DNA of 64,000 bases. Origin: CALHVX01 sp039198065 (lineage in GTDB: Bacteria; Pseudomonadota; Gammaproteobacteria; Pseudomonadales; Azotimanducaceae). Of this stretch, positions 26,845-36,342 are shown piece after piece. Every line of letters begins with the position of its first letter. Position 1 is the stretch's first letter. A program made the translations under genes and the position numbers. The notes below the pieces were generated by a model, which made no database searches, was not told the DNA's origin, and worked only from the letters and a program-made list of their open reading frames with translations. Where the stretch lies: assembly GCA_039198065.1 (NCBI GenBank), contig JBCCTU010000012.1, positions 1 to 64,000 of the forward strand, written 5' to 3'.

Positions 26845-27372
26845 ATGGACGTTGTGGATCTGTTTTCCCTTGACCAGTGGGTGCGACACGTCAGAGGCGG
26901 CGTACACTTTACGACCGCCCTGTTGGCGGTGCTGCTGGGCCCGTACACGCTCTTGAGACACACCAAGGGCGACAACCGGCATCGTATGCTGGGGCGCATC
27001 TGGGTCGTGCTGATGCTCGTCGTAAACGGCAGCGCCTTCACCATGTTCGGCGCCAACGGCACACCCAGCCTTTTCCACGCATTCGCGATACTCAGCCTGT
27101 GGGCTGTGATTCCCGGCTTTCTAGCCATTCGGCGTTACCGACACACCCGTAACGCCGACGATCTGACAACCCACATCATCTGCATGCACTGGGCTGTTTT
27201 TGGTCTGGTCGCGGCAGCACTGTGGCAACTCAGCACCCGCTATCTGGTGTTTGTAGACGGCCGGGATTATGGCGCCACGCTGTGGACTCTTGCGGTGCTC
27301 ACCGGCCTCGGCAGCTGGTGGTTCAGCCGGTGGCTGAACGCACGCTTCGCGGCGCAGGCAGAGGGTGCCTGA
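26845..27372 (+). CDS. DUF2306 family membrane protein
   Basis: A 175-residue integral membrane protein of unknown function with about four to five transmembrane helices. The first follows VRHVRGGVHF, then come HRMLGRIWVVLMLVVN and HIICMHWAVFGLV, with histidines and arginines near the membrane surface as typical of DUF2306 proteins. A strong GGAGG Shine-Dalgarno lies seven bases before the ATG. It is separated from the upstream gene by tandem terminators and converges on pnp with 22 bases between, so it is probably expressed alone. Confidence 0.8.
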   Translation: MDVVDLFSLDQWVRHVRGGVHFTTALLAVLLGPYTLLRHTKGDNRHRMLGRIWVVLMLVVNGSAFTMFGANGTPSLFHAFAILSLWAVIPGFLAIRRYRHTRNADDLTTHIICMHWAVFGLVAAALWQLSTRYLVFVDGRDYGATLWTLAVLTGLGSWWFSRWLNARFAAQAEGA

Positions 27373-27389
27373 CCGCGAAGCGCGAGGAA

Positions 27390-27418
27390 AAGAACTACGC
27401 ACTCGCGGCGTAGTTCTT
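27390..27418 (-). terminator. Terminator hairpin overlapping the pnp stop codon
   Basis: AAGAACTACGC (27390-27400) and GCGTAGTTCTT (27408-27418) form a perfect 11-base stem with a 7-base loop. On the minus strand the stem is followed by TTCC after ending in TTCTT, giving a short T-rich tail, so it can end the pnp transcript. The last codons of pnp and its TAG lie inside the stem. It may also help to stop plus-strand transcription from DUF2306. Confidence 0.65.
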
Positions 27419-29494
27419 CACTTCTTTCATGGACAGCTTGATGCGCCCACGCTGATCGACGTCGAGTACGACGACTTCGATCTCTTCGCCTTCCTTGAGG
27501 TAGTCGGTGACCTTTTCGACCCGCTCCTCGGCGATCTGCGAGATATGCAGAAGCCCATCTTTTCCAGGCAGGATGTTAACGAAGGCACCGAAGTCTACGA
27601 TTCGCTCAATCTTGCCCTTGTAGATCTTGCCGATCTCAGCTTCTGCCGTGATCGACATAATCTTGTCGATCGCTGCATCCTTGCTGGCGCCATTCTCGGC
27701 GTAGATTCGGATCAGACCGTCGTCATCAATATCGATCTCAGCACCGGTTTCTTCGACGATGCTGCGGATCGTCGCACCGCCTTTACCGATAACGTCACGG
27801 ATCTTGTCCGGATGCACGTTCATCGTTGTCATTACCGGCGCGTTGTCAGAGAGCTCCGGTCGCGGCTCCTGAATGACCTTGTTCATTTCACCGAGGATGT
27901 GCAGTCGTGCTTCGTTGGCCTGCTGCAGCGCCTGTTCCATGATCTCGTCGGTAATGCCCTGGATCTTGATGTCCATTTGAAGCGCGGTAACGCCTTTGGC
28001 TGTGCCTGCGACTTTGAAGTCCATATCACCGAGGTGATCCTCGTCGCCGAGGATGTCCGTCAGGACCGCATAGCGATTACCTTCTTTGACCAGACCCATA
28101 GCCACACCGGCGACCGGTGCTTTGATGGGTACACCGGCATCCATGAGCGCAAGCGAGGTGCCGCAGACGGATGCCATGGAGCTTGACCCGTTGGACTCGG
28201 TGATCTCACTGACCACGCGCAGCGTATAGGGGAACGACTCGCCATCGGGCAGTACCGCTGCAACGCCGCGGCGCGCCAGTCGGCCGTGGCCGATTTCCCG
28301 CCGCTTTGGCCCGCCCATCATGCCGGCTTCGCCGACGCTGTAGGGCGGGAAATTGTAGTGCAGCATGAAGGTATCTTTGTAACTGCCTTCGAGCGCATCG
28401 ACCAGCGCTGCATCGCGGAGCGTGCCGAGCGTTGCAACGACAATCGCTTGAGTCTCGCCGCGCGTGAACAGCGCTGAGCCGTGAGTCTTTGGCAACACGC
28501 CAACCTCCACGGCGATCGGTCGAACCGTACGCAGGTCCCGCCCATCAATTCGAGGCTCGCCGTTCAGAACACGGTTGCGCACGATGTCCTTCTCAACCTT
28601 GCCAAACAGAGCAGCGACTTCACCCGCATCGTTCGCGGGTTCATCTCCGCCGGCAAGCGCTTCTATTACCTGTTTCTTAGCGTCAGCTACATGGTTTTGT
28701 CGTTCAAGCTTATCCGTCACGCGGTAGGCGTCACCCAGCGGGGTTTCGGCCTTTGCACGAACTTCTCCGAGGAGCGCTTCGTTCACCGTCGCCGGTTCCC
28801 ATTCCCAACGCGGCTTGCCAGCCTCGGCGGCCAGCTCCTTGATCGTGTTGATCGCGACCTGCATTTCTTCGTGAGCAAAAAGCACGGCGCCGAGCATCTC
28901 GTCTTCCGTCAGCTCCTTGGCTTCCGACTCCACCATGAGCACGGCATCGTCTGTTCCAGCGACCATCATGCTGAGGAGAGATTCCTCGAGGGCAGCGTAG
29001 CCCGGATTCAGCAGGTACTGACCCTCCTTATAGCCAACGCGCGCGGCGGCAATGGGTCCCGCAAAGGGAATGCCAGAGATGGCTAGCGCCGCGGAGGCGC
29101 CGAGCATGGACGCAACATCTGGATCTTCGTCGCGGTCCGCAGACATGACCGTGCACACCACCTGAACTTCGTTCAGGAATCCCTTCGGGAACAGGGGGCG
29201 TAGGGGCCGGTCGATGAGCCGGGACGTCAGGGTTTCCTTCTCGGACGGACGGCCTTCGCGACGGAAGAAACCGCCGGGGATCTTGCCCGTGGAGTAGGTC
29301 TTCTCCTGGTAGTTCACGGTTAGCGGGAAAAAGCTCTGGCCTGGTCTCGCCGTTTTTGAACCAACGACCGTGCACAGCACCATCGTGCCGCCCATGGTTA
29401 CCATCACCGCACCCGTCGCCTGACGCGCTATCTTGCCCGTCTCCAGCGTGACCGTCTGGTCACCAAACTGGAATTGTTTCGTCGTAACAGTCAA
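27395..29494 (-). CDS. pnp: Polyribonucleotide nucleotidyltransferase (PNPase)
   Basis: PNPase degrades RNA 3' to 5' with phosphate and takes part in the degradosome and in cold-shock RNA decay. The 699-residue protein has two RNase PH domains (residues about 10-230 and 320-540) joined by a helical domain, then KH (about 550-610, with DVIGKGGATIRSI) and S1 (about 620-690, IYKGKIERIVDFGAFVNIL). Signature blocks FFRREGRPSEKE and ESNGSSSMASVCG are present. It follows rpsO by 51 bases, and a hairpin between them probably serves RNase III processing. The length is typical (E. coli 711). Confidence 0.98.
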   Translation of the reverse strand: MTVTTKQFQFGDQTVTLETGKIARQATGAVMVTMGGTMVLCTVVGSKTARPGQSFFPLTVNYQEKTYSTGKIPGGFFRREGRPSEKETLTSRLIDRPLRPLFPKGFLNEVQVVCTVMSADRDEDPDVASMLGASAALAISGIPFAGPIAAARVGYKEGQYLLNPGYAALEESLLSMMVAGTDDAVLMVESEAKELTEDEMLGAVLFAHEEMQVAINTIKELAAEAGKPRWEWEPATVNEALLGEVRAKAETPLGDAYRVTDKLERQNHVADAKKQVIEALAGGDEPANDAGEVAALFGKVEKDIVRNRVLNGEPRIDGRDLRTVRPIAVEVGVLPKTHGSALFTRGETQAIVVATLGTLRDAALVDALEGSYKDTFMLHYNFPPYSVGEAGMMGGPKRREIGHGRLARRGVAAVLPDGESFPYTLRVVSEITESNGSSSMASVCGTSLALMDAGVPIKAPVAGVAMGLVKEGNRYAVLTDILGDEDHLGDMDFKVAGTAKGVTALQMDIKIQGITDEIMEQALQQANEARLHILGEMNKVIQEPRPELSDNAPVMTTMNVHPDKIRDVIGKGGATIRSIVEETGAEIDIDDDGLIRIYAENGASKDAAIDKIMSITAEAEIGKIYKGKIERIVDFGAFVNILPGKDGLLHISQIAEERVEKVTDYLKEGEEIEVVVLDVDQRGRIKLSMKEVKNYAASA

Positions 29495-29519
29495 TTTTTC
29501 TTCCTCAATATGCTTCTTT

Positions 29520-29551
29520 CGCTACCGGGTGCCATTCACTACCGGTTAGCG
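29520..29551 (-). promoter_or_regulatory. rpsO-pnp intergenic hairpin
   Basis: CGCTACCGG (29520-29528) and CCGGTTAGCG (29542-29551) pair with one bulged base. The stem includes the rpsO TAA stop and lies about 25 bases before the pnp start. In E. coli an RNase III-cleaved stem in the same place drives pnp autoregulation; similarity is by position only. Confidence 0.5.
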
Positions 29552-29815
29552 ACGCAGTCCCAAACGCTTAATCAGTTCGGCGTACCGCGCGGTATCTTTG
29601 TCTTTCAGGTAATCCAGCAGCTTGCGTCGCTGGTTTACCATTCGAATCAGTCCACGGCGGGAGTGGTGATCTTTCTTATGATCACGGAAGTGCTCCTGCA
29701 GCGAGTTGATATTGTGAGTCAGCAGCGCCACCTGGACTTCCGGGGATCCGGTATCGCCTTCTTCACGGGCGTAGTCCTTGATAATTTCTGCTTTCGTATC
29801 GGCGTTTAGCGCCAT
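29546..29815 (-). CDS. rpsO: 30S ribosomal protein S15
   Basis: Primary 16S-binding protein of the platform, which nucleates S6-S18 assembly. The 89-residue length is exact for the family, with GDTGSPEVQVALLTHNI, the helical segment HFRDHKKDHHSRRGL and a C-terminal Leu-Lys-rich helix ending ELIKRLGLRR. It lies between truB (50 bases upstream) and pnp (51 bases downstream), the universal gammaproteobacterial order. Confidence 0.98.
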   Translation of the reverse strand: MALNADTKAEIIKDYAREEGDTGSPEVQVALLTHNINSLQEHFRDHKKDHHSRRGLIRMVNQRRKLLDYLKDKDTARYAELIKRLGLRR

Positions 29816-29865
29816 GGTTTTCTCCAGTCATGCATACAAAGGGTTTCCGGTCGCACCGCGCATGC

Positions 29866-30837
29866 TTACAGTGCTCCGGTAGCGCGGGAGGCAGCATCGA
29901 CAACGAGGCGGCGAGGTGCCACCCGACCGTCGTCAAGGATTTCTCCCACACCAATGAATTGATGGGCTGATGAGCAGGTCAGCGTTGGCTCATCAAGGCG
30001 CTCTGAACGCATGAGCCGCACCCAGCCCGCCGTCGGCGCGTGCGGAACGATCACCGCCTGCCCTTGCCGTACGTAATGCGTAAGGTCGTCATTGAGCTTG
30101 AGCTCCGGCCAGCCGGCTACGGCACTCTCGATGGGCTTGAGCAAAGACACCATCGCGGCCCTGTCTTCGCAGTGCTCGAAGGTTTCCCGGTCGACGGCGT
30201 CGACCTCATTGAACGGCCCAGCCGAGCGTCGCCGCAGCTCGGTGACGTGAGCACCACAGCCGAGCGCCGCTCCAAGATCCTCCGCAATCGAGCGTACGTA
30301 GGTGCCTTTGCTGCAGTGCAGTTCAAGCTCAATAAACCGACCGTCGAAGCCGACCAGCTCATTGCTGAACACCTCGACGCGTCGCGCTTCTCGCGGCACT
30401 TCGACCCCCTGGCGGGCAAGTTTGTAGAGCGGCTGGCCCTGGTGCTTGAGCGCCGAAAACATGGACGGCACCTGTTCGATCGGGCCCCGGAAGGCCGCTA
30501 GCGCTGCCTCGATCGTCGCGGCGTCGAGGGACGTTGGAACCTCAGTTTCACCGGTAGTCTGGCCGTCGGCATCGCCGCTGTCCGTCGTGACGCCGAGACG
30601 TATGCGCGTCCAGTAGCGTTTATCCGACTCCAGCAAAAATTGAGAAAACTTCGTCGCCTCACCGAAACACAGTGGCAATACACCGGTTGCGAGGGGATCG
30701 AGCGCGCCCGTGTGGCCCACCTTCTGCGCACCGAAGCGACGCTTCGCCCACTGCACGGCATCGTTTGACGTCATCCCCGCAGGCTTGTCGAAGACCAGAA
30801 TGCCATCGATGGGTGCACCCCGACGTTTCCTAGCCAT
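29866..30837 (-). CDS. truB: tRNA pseudouridine(55) synthase TruB
   Basis: Makes pseudouridine 55 in the T loop of tRNAs. The 323-residue protein has the TruB start ILVFDKPAGMTSNDAV, the catalytic-aspartate block GHTGALDPLATGVLP, and SKGTYVRSIAEDLG. The C-terminal PUA-like part follows. The start is ATG at 30837, overlapping the end of rbfA by eight bases; a longer in-frame extension upstream lies within rbfA and has no family similarity. It is cotranscribed with rbfA and rpsO. Confidence 0.96.
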   Translation of the reverse strand: MARKRRGAPIDGILVFDKPAGMTSNDAVQWAKRRFGAQKVGHTGALDPLATGVLPLCFGEATKFSQFLLESDKRYWTRIRLGVTTDSGDADGQTTGETEVPTSLDAATIEAALAAFRGPIEQVPSMFSALKHQGQPLYKLARQGVEVPREARRVEVFSNELVGFDGRFIELELHCSKGTYVRSIAEDLGAALGCGAHVTELRRRSAGPFNEVDAVDRETFEHCEDRAAMVSLLKPIESAVAGWPELKLNDDLTHYVRQGQAVIVPHAPTAGWVRLMRSERLDEPTLTCSSAHQFIGVGEILDDGRVAPRRLVVDAASRATGAL

Positions 30838-31261
30838 CGTGCACCTCGCTGTCGGTGCCGCCGGCCTGCGTTGGTTTTTGCGCTTCATCGGCATCAAGGG
30901 CACGTTCAATGAGAGACTCGAGGCGAGGCCCGCGGATCGCTGCGTCGTCGTGATGAAAACGCAGTCGCGGCGTTGTCCGCATGCTGTGGCGCCGAGCAAG
31001 CGTCGACCGAAAGTATCCGGCCGCTTTCGCCAGCACGGCAACAAGTGCCTGTTGGCTCTCGGCATCATCCGCACCCAGCGCGGTGACGTAAACGTCCGCG
31101 TAACTGAGATCTTTACTCACCCGTACGTCGTTCACGCTGACCAGACCCACCCGGGGGTCGCGCATATCGGAGCGGATAATCTGAGCCAACTCCTGCTGAA
31201 GGAAGTCGGCAACGCGCAGATCTCGTCCGTAGTCTTTCAAAGCCGCGCGACTCAAGAGCAA
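30830..31261 (-). CDS. rbfA: 30S ribosome-binding factor A
   Basis: RbfA binds immature 30S subunits and aids 16S 5'-end processing, notably in the cold. The 143-residue frame carries the KH-like fold with RVADFLQQELAQII, DPRVGLVSVNDVRVS and TPRLRFHHD near the end. The usual C terminus is extended by a disordered Asp/Glu/Gln tail. The start is TTG at 31261, eight bases after the infB stop; no in-frame ATG or GTG is better placed. The 3' end overlaps truB. Confidence 0.93.
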   Translation of the reverse strand: MLLSRAALKDYGRDLRVADFLQQELAQIIRSDMRDPRVGLVSVNDVRVSKDLSYADVYVTALGADDAESQQALVAVLAKAAGYFRSTLARRHSMRTTPRLRFHHDDAAIRGPRLESLIERALDADEAQKPTQAGGTDSEVHDG

Positions 31262-31269
31262 CCCATGAC

Positions 31270-34107
31270 CTAGAGCTCCCGAGCCACTTCTTTGGTCTCG
31301 AAGACTTCGATCTGATCACCGACGCGGACGTCGTTGTAGTTACGAACACCGATACCGCACTCGGTTCCGGAACGCACTTCGTTCACGTCGTCCTTGAATC
31401 GCCGGAGCGATTCGAGTTCGCCTTCATAGATCACAACGTTGTCGCGGAGAACCCGGATCGGTCGGTTTCGATACACCGTACCTTCCGTAACCATACAGCC
31501 GGCGACGAGTCCGAAGCGCGGTGAGCGGAAGACGTCGCGAACTTCGGCGATGCCAACGATCTCTTCCCGCACTTCCGGCGCCAGCATGCCCGAGAGCACC
31601 TGCTTGACGTCGTCGAGCAGCTCGTAAATCACGCTGTAGTAGCGGATATCGACGCCCTCGCGTTCGAGGAGAGACTTCGCCGCGCTGTCCGCCCGGACAT
31701 TGAAACCAATCATGGCCGCGCCGTAGGTCAGCGCCATATTGATGTCGGACTCGGTAATGCCACCGACGCCGGAGCCCAGCACGTTTACCGAGACTTCGTC
31801 GTTACCGATCTCCGCAAGCGCCTGAGTGATGGCCTCGAGACTGCCGCGCACGTCGGCTTTGAGCACCAGCTTCATGACCCGAACCTCACCGTCTTTGAGG
31901 TTTGAGAACATGTTGTCGAGCTTCGCCGCTTGCTGTAGCGCTACCCGCTGCTCCTGCAGTTTGTCGCGTCGGAACTCGGCAATATCTCGGGCGCGCTTTT
32001 CGTCCGGCGCGACGGAAAACTCGTCGCCAGCTCCGGGCGTTCCGTTTAGACCGAGCAACTCGATCGGCGTAGAAGGTCCGGCGCTCTTCACCGGCTTTCC
32101 GGCGTCGTCGAGCATCGCTCGCACGCGTCCGAAGTACTCACCGGCAATAACGACGTCCGACTGCTTTAGCGTTCCGTTCTGCACCAGCAGCGTTGCTACC
32201 GGCCCACGGCCTTTATCGAGACGGGACTCCACCACAACGCCACGCCCCGGCGCCTCGGAAACCGCTTTCAGCTCCAGGATTTCCGACTGCAGCAGAATGG
32301 CTTCGAGCAGTTTATCGATGCCTTCGCCGGTGTGAGCGGAAACCTTGATGAACTGCGTATCACCGCCCCATTCTTCCGGAACAACGTCCTTTGCGGCGAG
32401 CTCGTTTGTTACCCGATCCGGGTCGGCGTTTTCGAGATCGATTTTGTTAATCGCCACAACGATCGGAACTTCCGCCGCCTTGGCGTGCTGAATCGCTTCC
32501 TCGGTCTGCGGCATCACCCCGTCGTCGGCCGCGACCACCAGAATCACGATGTCTGTCGACTTCGCGCCCCGGGCACGCATTGCGGTGAAGGCCGCGTGCC
32601 CCGGCGTATCGAGAAACGCCACGCGCCCATTCGGCGTTTCAACGCTGTAGGCGCCGATGTGCTGGGTAATGCCGCCGGCTTCTCCGCTGACAACCCGCGT
32701 CTTGCGGATATAGTCGAGCAGCGAGGTCTTGCCGTGATCAACGTGCCCCATGACGGTGACTACCGGCGATCGGCCAACCTCTTCGCCATCCGTTTCTAAT
32801 GACTCGATCAGCTCCTGTTCTACCGCGTCCTCAGCGACAAGCTTGACCTTGTGGCCCATCTCTTCGACGACCAGCGTCGCCGTATCCTGATCGAGCGCCT
32901 GATTGATCGTTGCCATTACGCCCATACCCATGAGCGTTTTGATGACGTCACCGGCTTTTATGGCCATTCCGTGGGCCAGATCGCCAACGGTCATCACCTC
33001 GCGCACTTCGACTTCGCGAGCAATGAACTCCGTCGGTTTGAACTCACCGCCCTGCTGATCGAGCTGCAGCACCTTGGCCTGCTGGCGGCGACGGGGGCGG
33101 CCAGACTTGAGCGTCAGCTCGCGACGGCGGCGCCCGCCGAAGTCGTCGTCTTTATTGCGCTTATCGCGTTCTTTGCCGCGGCCTCGACCACCCTTGCCGC
33201 CTTTCTCAGCAGACTGGGCCTGGGCCTGATTGCGAGCGATCTGGTCCGGTGACTGCGATTCCTTCTCTTTCGCTTTAGCCTCGGCTTCCTTACGCGCCTT
33301 CTCTGCAGCAACTTTGGCCTCTTCGGCTTTGCGTTTCTGCTCCTCGGCGTGGCGCTCGAGCTCTTCCCGAATCGCAGCTTCTTCGCGTCGCGCCTCTTCG
33401 AGCGCACGCTTGCGCGCTTCTTCCTGCTCACGGATACGCTGCGCTTCGATCTGCGCCTGGCTCATCGGTCGCTTGCGAACCTTTGGCTTCTCGTCGGCTT
33501 TCGCCGTTGCTGCGGTTTCTGCCTCGGCGGCTGCTTTCTCTTCGCGCTCCGCTTCTTCCTGGGCTTTTGCAGCCGCCTCTTCCGCCCGAGCCGTGGCTTC
33601 TGCCGCCGCACGTTCGGCTTCTGCCGCACGCTCCGCAGCAGCCGCCTGCTCTGCTGCAAGCTGCTTCGCACGCTCGTCCATCGCGCGCTGCGCCGCTACT
33701 TCTTCAGCTGCCGCGGAGGGCGCTCCGGACGCTTCGGCTGCCGGCGTCGTCACCGGCTCAGCGGATGATTCCGCGACAGGCTCAGCAGCGGCTTCTTCCG
33801 GTGCTTCTTCACCGCGCTTGACGTAGGTGCGCTTACGGCGCACCTCGACGGTGACATTGCGCCCGGCTCGGCCGGAACCGGCCTTCAGCGTGCCAACGGA
33901 CTTACGCTTCAGAGTGATTTTCTTGGGGCCACTGTCGGCGTTGCCATGACTCTTCTTAAGATGCAAAAGCAGCGTCTGCTTCTGTTCTTCAGACACAGCA
34001 TCCTCGGCGGCTGAGTGTGGCAGGCCAGCATCACGCATCTGCGTGAGTAGGCGGTCGACCGGTGCGCCGACCGTTTGCGCAAGCTGCTCTACGGTTACTT
34101 CGGACAT
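31270..34107 (-). CDS. infB: Translation initiation factor IF-2
   Basis: GTPase that places fMet-tRNA on the 30S subunit. At 945 residues it is a full-length gammaproteobacterial IF-2. It has an N-terminal IF2_N module (MSEVTVEQLAQTVG), a long Ala/Glu/Lys-rich coiled region (about residues 130-290), a second basic segment with GGKGGRGRGKERDKR, and the GTPase with GHVDHGKT (about 452), DTPGH and NKID. Domains II-IV and the fMet-tRNA-binding C2 domain complete it. An internal start for a shorter isoform, as in E. coli, was not identified. It follows nusA by 20 bases. Confidence 0.98.
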   Translation of the reverse strand: MSEVTVEQLAQTVGAPVDRLLTQMRDAGLPHSAAEDAVSEEQKQTLLLHLKKSHGNADSGPKKITLKRKSVGTLKAGSGRAGRNVTVEVRRKRTYVKRGEEAPEEAAAEPVAESSAEPVTTPAAEASGAPSAAAEEVAAQRAMDERAKQLAAEQAAAAERAAEAERAAAEATARAEEAAAKAQEEAEREEKAAAEAETAATAKADEKPKVRKRPMSQAQIEAQRIREQEEARKRALEEARREEAAIREELERHAEEQKRKAEEAKVAAEKARKEAEAKAKEKESQSPDQIARNQAQAQSAEKGGKGGRGRGKERDKRNKDDDFGGRRRRELTLKSGRPRRRQQAKVLQLDQQGGEFKPTEFIAREVEVREVMTVGDLAHGMAIKAGDVIKTLMGMGVMATINQALDQDTATLVVEEMGHKVKLVAEDAVEQELIESLETDGEEVGRSPVVTVMGHVDHGKTSLLDYIRKTRVVSGEAGGITQHIGAYSVETPNGRVAFLDTPGHAAFTAMRARGAKSTDIVILVVAADDGVMPQTEEAIQHAKAAEVPIVVAINKIDLENADPDRVTNELAAKDVVPEEWGGDTQFIKVSAHTGEGIDKLLEAILLQSEILELKAVSEAPGRGVVVESRLDKGRGPVATLLVQNGTLKQSDVVIAGEYFGRVRAMLDDAGKPVKSAGPSTPIELLGLNGTPGAGDEFSVAPDEKRARDIAEFRRDKLQEQRVALQQAAKLDNMFSNLKDGEVRVMKLVLKADVRGSLEAITQALAEIGNDEVSVNVLGSGVGGITESDINMALTYGAAMIGFNVRADSAAKSLLEREGVDIRYYSVIYELLDDVKQVLSGMLAPEVREEIVGIAEVRDVFRSPRFGLVAGCMVTEGTVYRNRPIRVLRDNVVIYEGELESLRRFKDDVNEVRSGTECGIGVRNYNDVRVGDQIEVFETKEVAREL

Positions 34108-34127
34108 TCGGTTATTTTCCTCTACCC

Positions 34128-35648
34128 TCAGGCCTGCTCCGCTTCATCAGCGAACCAGGGTGCGCGGGCGGTCATAATGAGTGCCGCAGCCGCCTCTTCC
34201 GTTAGCTCCGGCGCGTACTCGAGTAAATCGGGTACCGCAAGCTCCGCCAGGTCTTCCATCGTGACCACGTCGTTGCTCGCCAGCCGCAGCGCTAGATTTT
34301 CTTCCATACCTTCCATCGCCAGCAGATCCTCTGCGGGCTTTTTATCACCAAGCATTTCTTCACTGGCGATCGCCCGCGTCAGGAGCGCGTCTTTCGCCCG
34401 GTTGCGCAGCTCGAGAACGATCTCTTCATCGAAACCTTCAATCGCCGTCATTTCATCGAGCGGTACATAGGCCACTTCATCGAGGCTTGTGAATCCTTCT
34501 TCAACCAAGACGGTGGCAACATCTTCGTCGACCGACAGCGCTTCCATGAACTCGGTAATGAAAACCGTGGCTTCCGCTTCCTGCTTCTGCTGTGCTTCTT
34601 CTACCGTCATGATGTTGAGCTTCCACCCAACCAAATCACTTGCCAGCCGAACGTTTTGACCACCACGCCCGATCGCCTGCGCCAGATTGTCTTCACTGAC
34701 CGCGATTTCCATGGTGTTGGTGTCTTCGTCCAAGACGATGGACGCGACTTCCGCCGGCGCCATGGCATTGACGGTCAGCTGCGCGGGGTTGTCGTCCCAA
34801 AGCACGATGTCGATACGCTCGCCGGCAAGCTCGCCGGAGACGGCCTGCACGCGCGAACCGCGCATGCCAACACATGCACCCACAGGATCAATGCGACCAT
34901 CGTTGGTGGTCACGGCGATCTTGGCGCGGGAACCCGGGTCACGTGCTGCACCGCGGATCTCGATGATGTTCTCCGACACTTCCGGTACCTCGATGCGAAA
35001 CAGCTCGAGCAGCATTTCGTTCGACGTACGGCTTAACATCAGCTGTGGGCCTCGGTTTTCCGGCCGAATGTCATAAAGCATGGCTCGAAGCCGGTCGCCA
35101 ACCCGAAACGTCTCGCGCGGTATGAGCGCGTCGCGGGTTAGCAGGCCTTCCGCGTTGTTACCGAGATCCACGATCACACTGTCTCGGCCGAGCTTTTTGA
35201 CGGTGCCGTTAAGCATCTGTCCGACCCGCGGTTCGTACTCTTCTACGATCTGAGCGCGCTCGGCTTCCCGCACCTTCTGCACAATGACCTGCTTTGCCGT
35301 TTGAGCGGCGATCCGGCCAAACTCAACGGATTCGACGGGCTCGCGAACGAAATCACCAAGCGCGAGCGACGGATCACGCTCGTGAGCACGTTCAATGGTC
35401 GTGTGACGGTCCGGGTGATACACCTCATCGAACTCACCGGGGTTTACGATCAACCAGACACGAAAGGTCTCGTAGTCACCGGTCTCACGATCGATATCGA
35501 CCTTATACTCCGCTTCTTCGTTGTCGTAACGACGCTTGGTCGCCGTTGCAAGCGCGGTCTCAATTGCTTCGAAAATGATGTCTTTCGGCACCCCTTTTTC
35601 AAGCGACACCGTCTCGGCGACCTGCAGAATTTCTTTACTCATAGCCAT
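34128..35648 (-). CDS. nusA: Transcription termination/antitermination protein NusA
   Basis: NusA binds RNA polymerase, promotes pausing and takes part in rrn antitermination through boxA complexes. The 506-residue protein shows the N-terminal polymerase-binding domain, an S1 domain (VGQMLNGTVKKLGRDSVIVDLG), two KH domains (GACVGMRGSRVQAV and AIGRGGQNVRLASDL), and two acidic C-terminal repeats (EEMLGDKKPAEDLLAM onward) typical of proteobacteria. It starts 2 bases after rimP and leads into infB. In related bacteria the operon is autoregulated by NusA at leader terminators; two terminators lie upstream of rimP here. Confidence 0.98.
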   Translation of the reverse strand: MAMSKEILQVAETVSLEKGVPKDIIFEAIETALATATKRRYDNEEAEYKVDIDRETGDYETFRVWLIVNPGEFDEVYHPDRHTTIERAHERDPSLALGDFVREPVESVEFGRIAAQTAKQVIVQKVREAERAQIVEEYEPRVGQMLNGTVKKLGRDSVIVDLGNNAEGLLTRDALIPRETFRVGDRLRAMLYDIRPENRGPQLMLSRTSNEMLLELFRIEVPEVSENIIEIRGAARDPGSRAKIAVTTNDGRIDPVGACVGMRGSRVQAVSGELAGERIDIVLWDDNPAQLTVNAMAPAEVASIVLDEDTNTMEIAVSEDNLAQAIGRGGQNVRLASDLVGWKLNIMTVEEAQQKQEAEATVFITEFMEALSVDEDVATVLVEEGFTSLDEVAYVPLDEMTAIEGFDEEIVLELRNRAKDALLTRAIASEEMLGDKKPAEDLLAMEGMEENLALRLASNDVVTMEDLAELAVPDLLEYAPELTEEAAAALIMTARAPWFADEAEQA

Positions 35649-35650
35649 TG

Positions 35651-36184
35651 TTAAGCTCTCCCTGCACGCTTGCCCTTACCCGACTTGGGCTTAGGCTTGC
35701 CTGCGGCGATACGGCCAAAATCCGGGACCACACGCGCCCGTGCGATGGATTCGATCGGCAACACAAATTCTTCCTGCGCACCGGCGTCTTCCCGCAGCAC
35801 AGCTTCGTTGTCCTCGACAGCGACAAGGACGCCCTGAATGCGCTTGCGCTTTTCCAAAGGCACGTTTAGGCGAACGTCGATCCGCTCGCCTACCGCACCC
35901 GCGTAGTGTTCAGGCTGAAACAAAATCCGGTCCATGCCAGGCGAAGACACCTCGAGGGTGAAGTGCTCAGGCATGACGTCTTCGACGTCCAAGAGGTCCG
36001 ACACGGCTCGGCTGACGCGTTCGCAGTCATCAACGCTCACGCGGTCGGGGCGGTCAATGTAGATGCACAGCTTGGTGTGCTTACCCCCAGTGTGAATCTC
36101 GATGCCCCAAAGCTGGCAACCCAGTTCCGTTACTGTCGGGCTAATCAACTGTGCGATGTTTCGTTCTCTAGCGTTGACGTTCAC
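35651..36184 (-). CDS. rimP: Ribosome maturation factor RimP
   Basis: RimP helps mature the 30S subunit, mainly around S12. The 177-residue protein has the N-terminal domain with GCQLWGIEI, the central block CIYIDRPDRVSVDDCERVSRA (split here only by description) and EVSSPGMDRILF. A basic Lys/Gly/Arg-rich tail ends the protein. The start is GTG at 36184. It is the first gene of the rimP-nusA-infB-rbfA-truB-rpsO-pnp run and is preceded by a 530-base control region and the initiator tRNA, as in E. coli metY-rimP. Confidence 0.95.
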   Translation of the reverse strand: MNVNARERNIAQLISPTVTELGCQLWGIEIHTGGKHTKLCIYIDRPDRVSVDDCERVSRAVSDLLDVEDVMPEHFTLEVSSPGMDRILFQPEHYAGAVGERIDVRLNVPLEKRKRIQGVLVAVEDNEAVLREDAGAQEEFVLPIESIARARVVPDFGRIAAGKPKPKSGKGKRAGRA

Positions 36185-36342
36185 GTTTCGTCTTTTAGCA
36201 GGGCTACTTAAACCGGGGCTGGGTTGGTGAGTGGCTCGGCATCACGGCCCGCCCTCATCGCGTCCTCGTCGGCTCGTTGTCGTTGCCTTACGCATCTCCC
36301 GGCGCTAGCGCTTTAGGCGTAAATAATCGATGTCCCAGAAAC

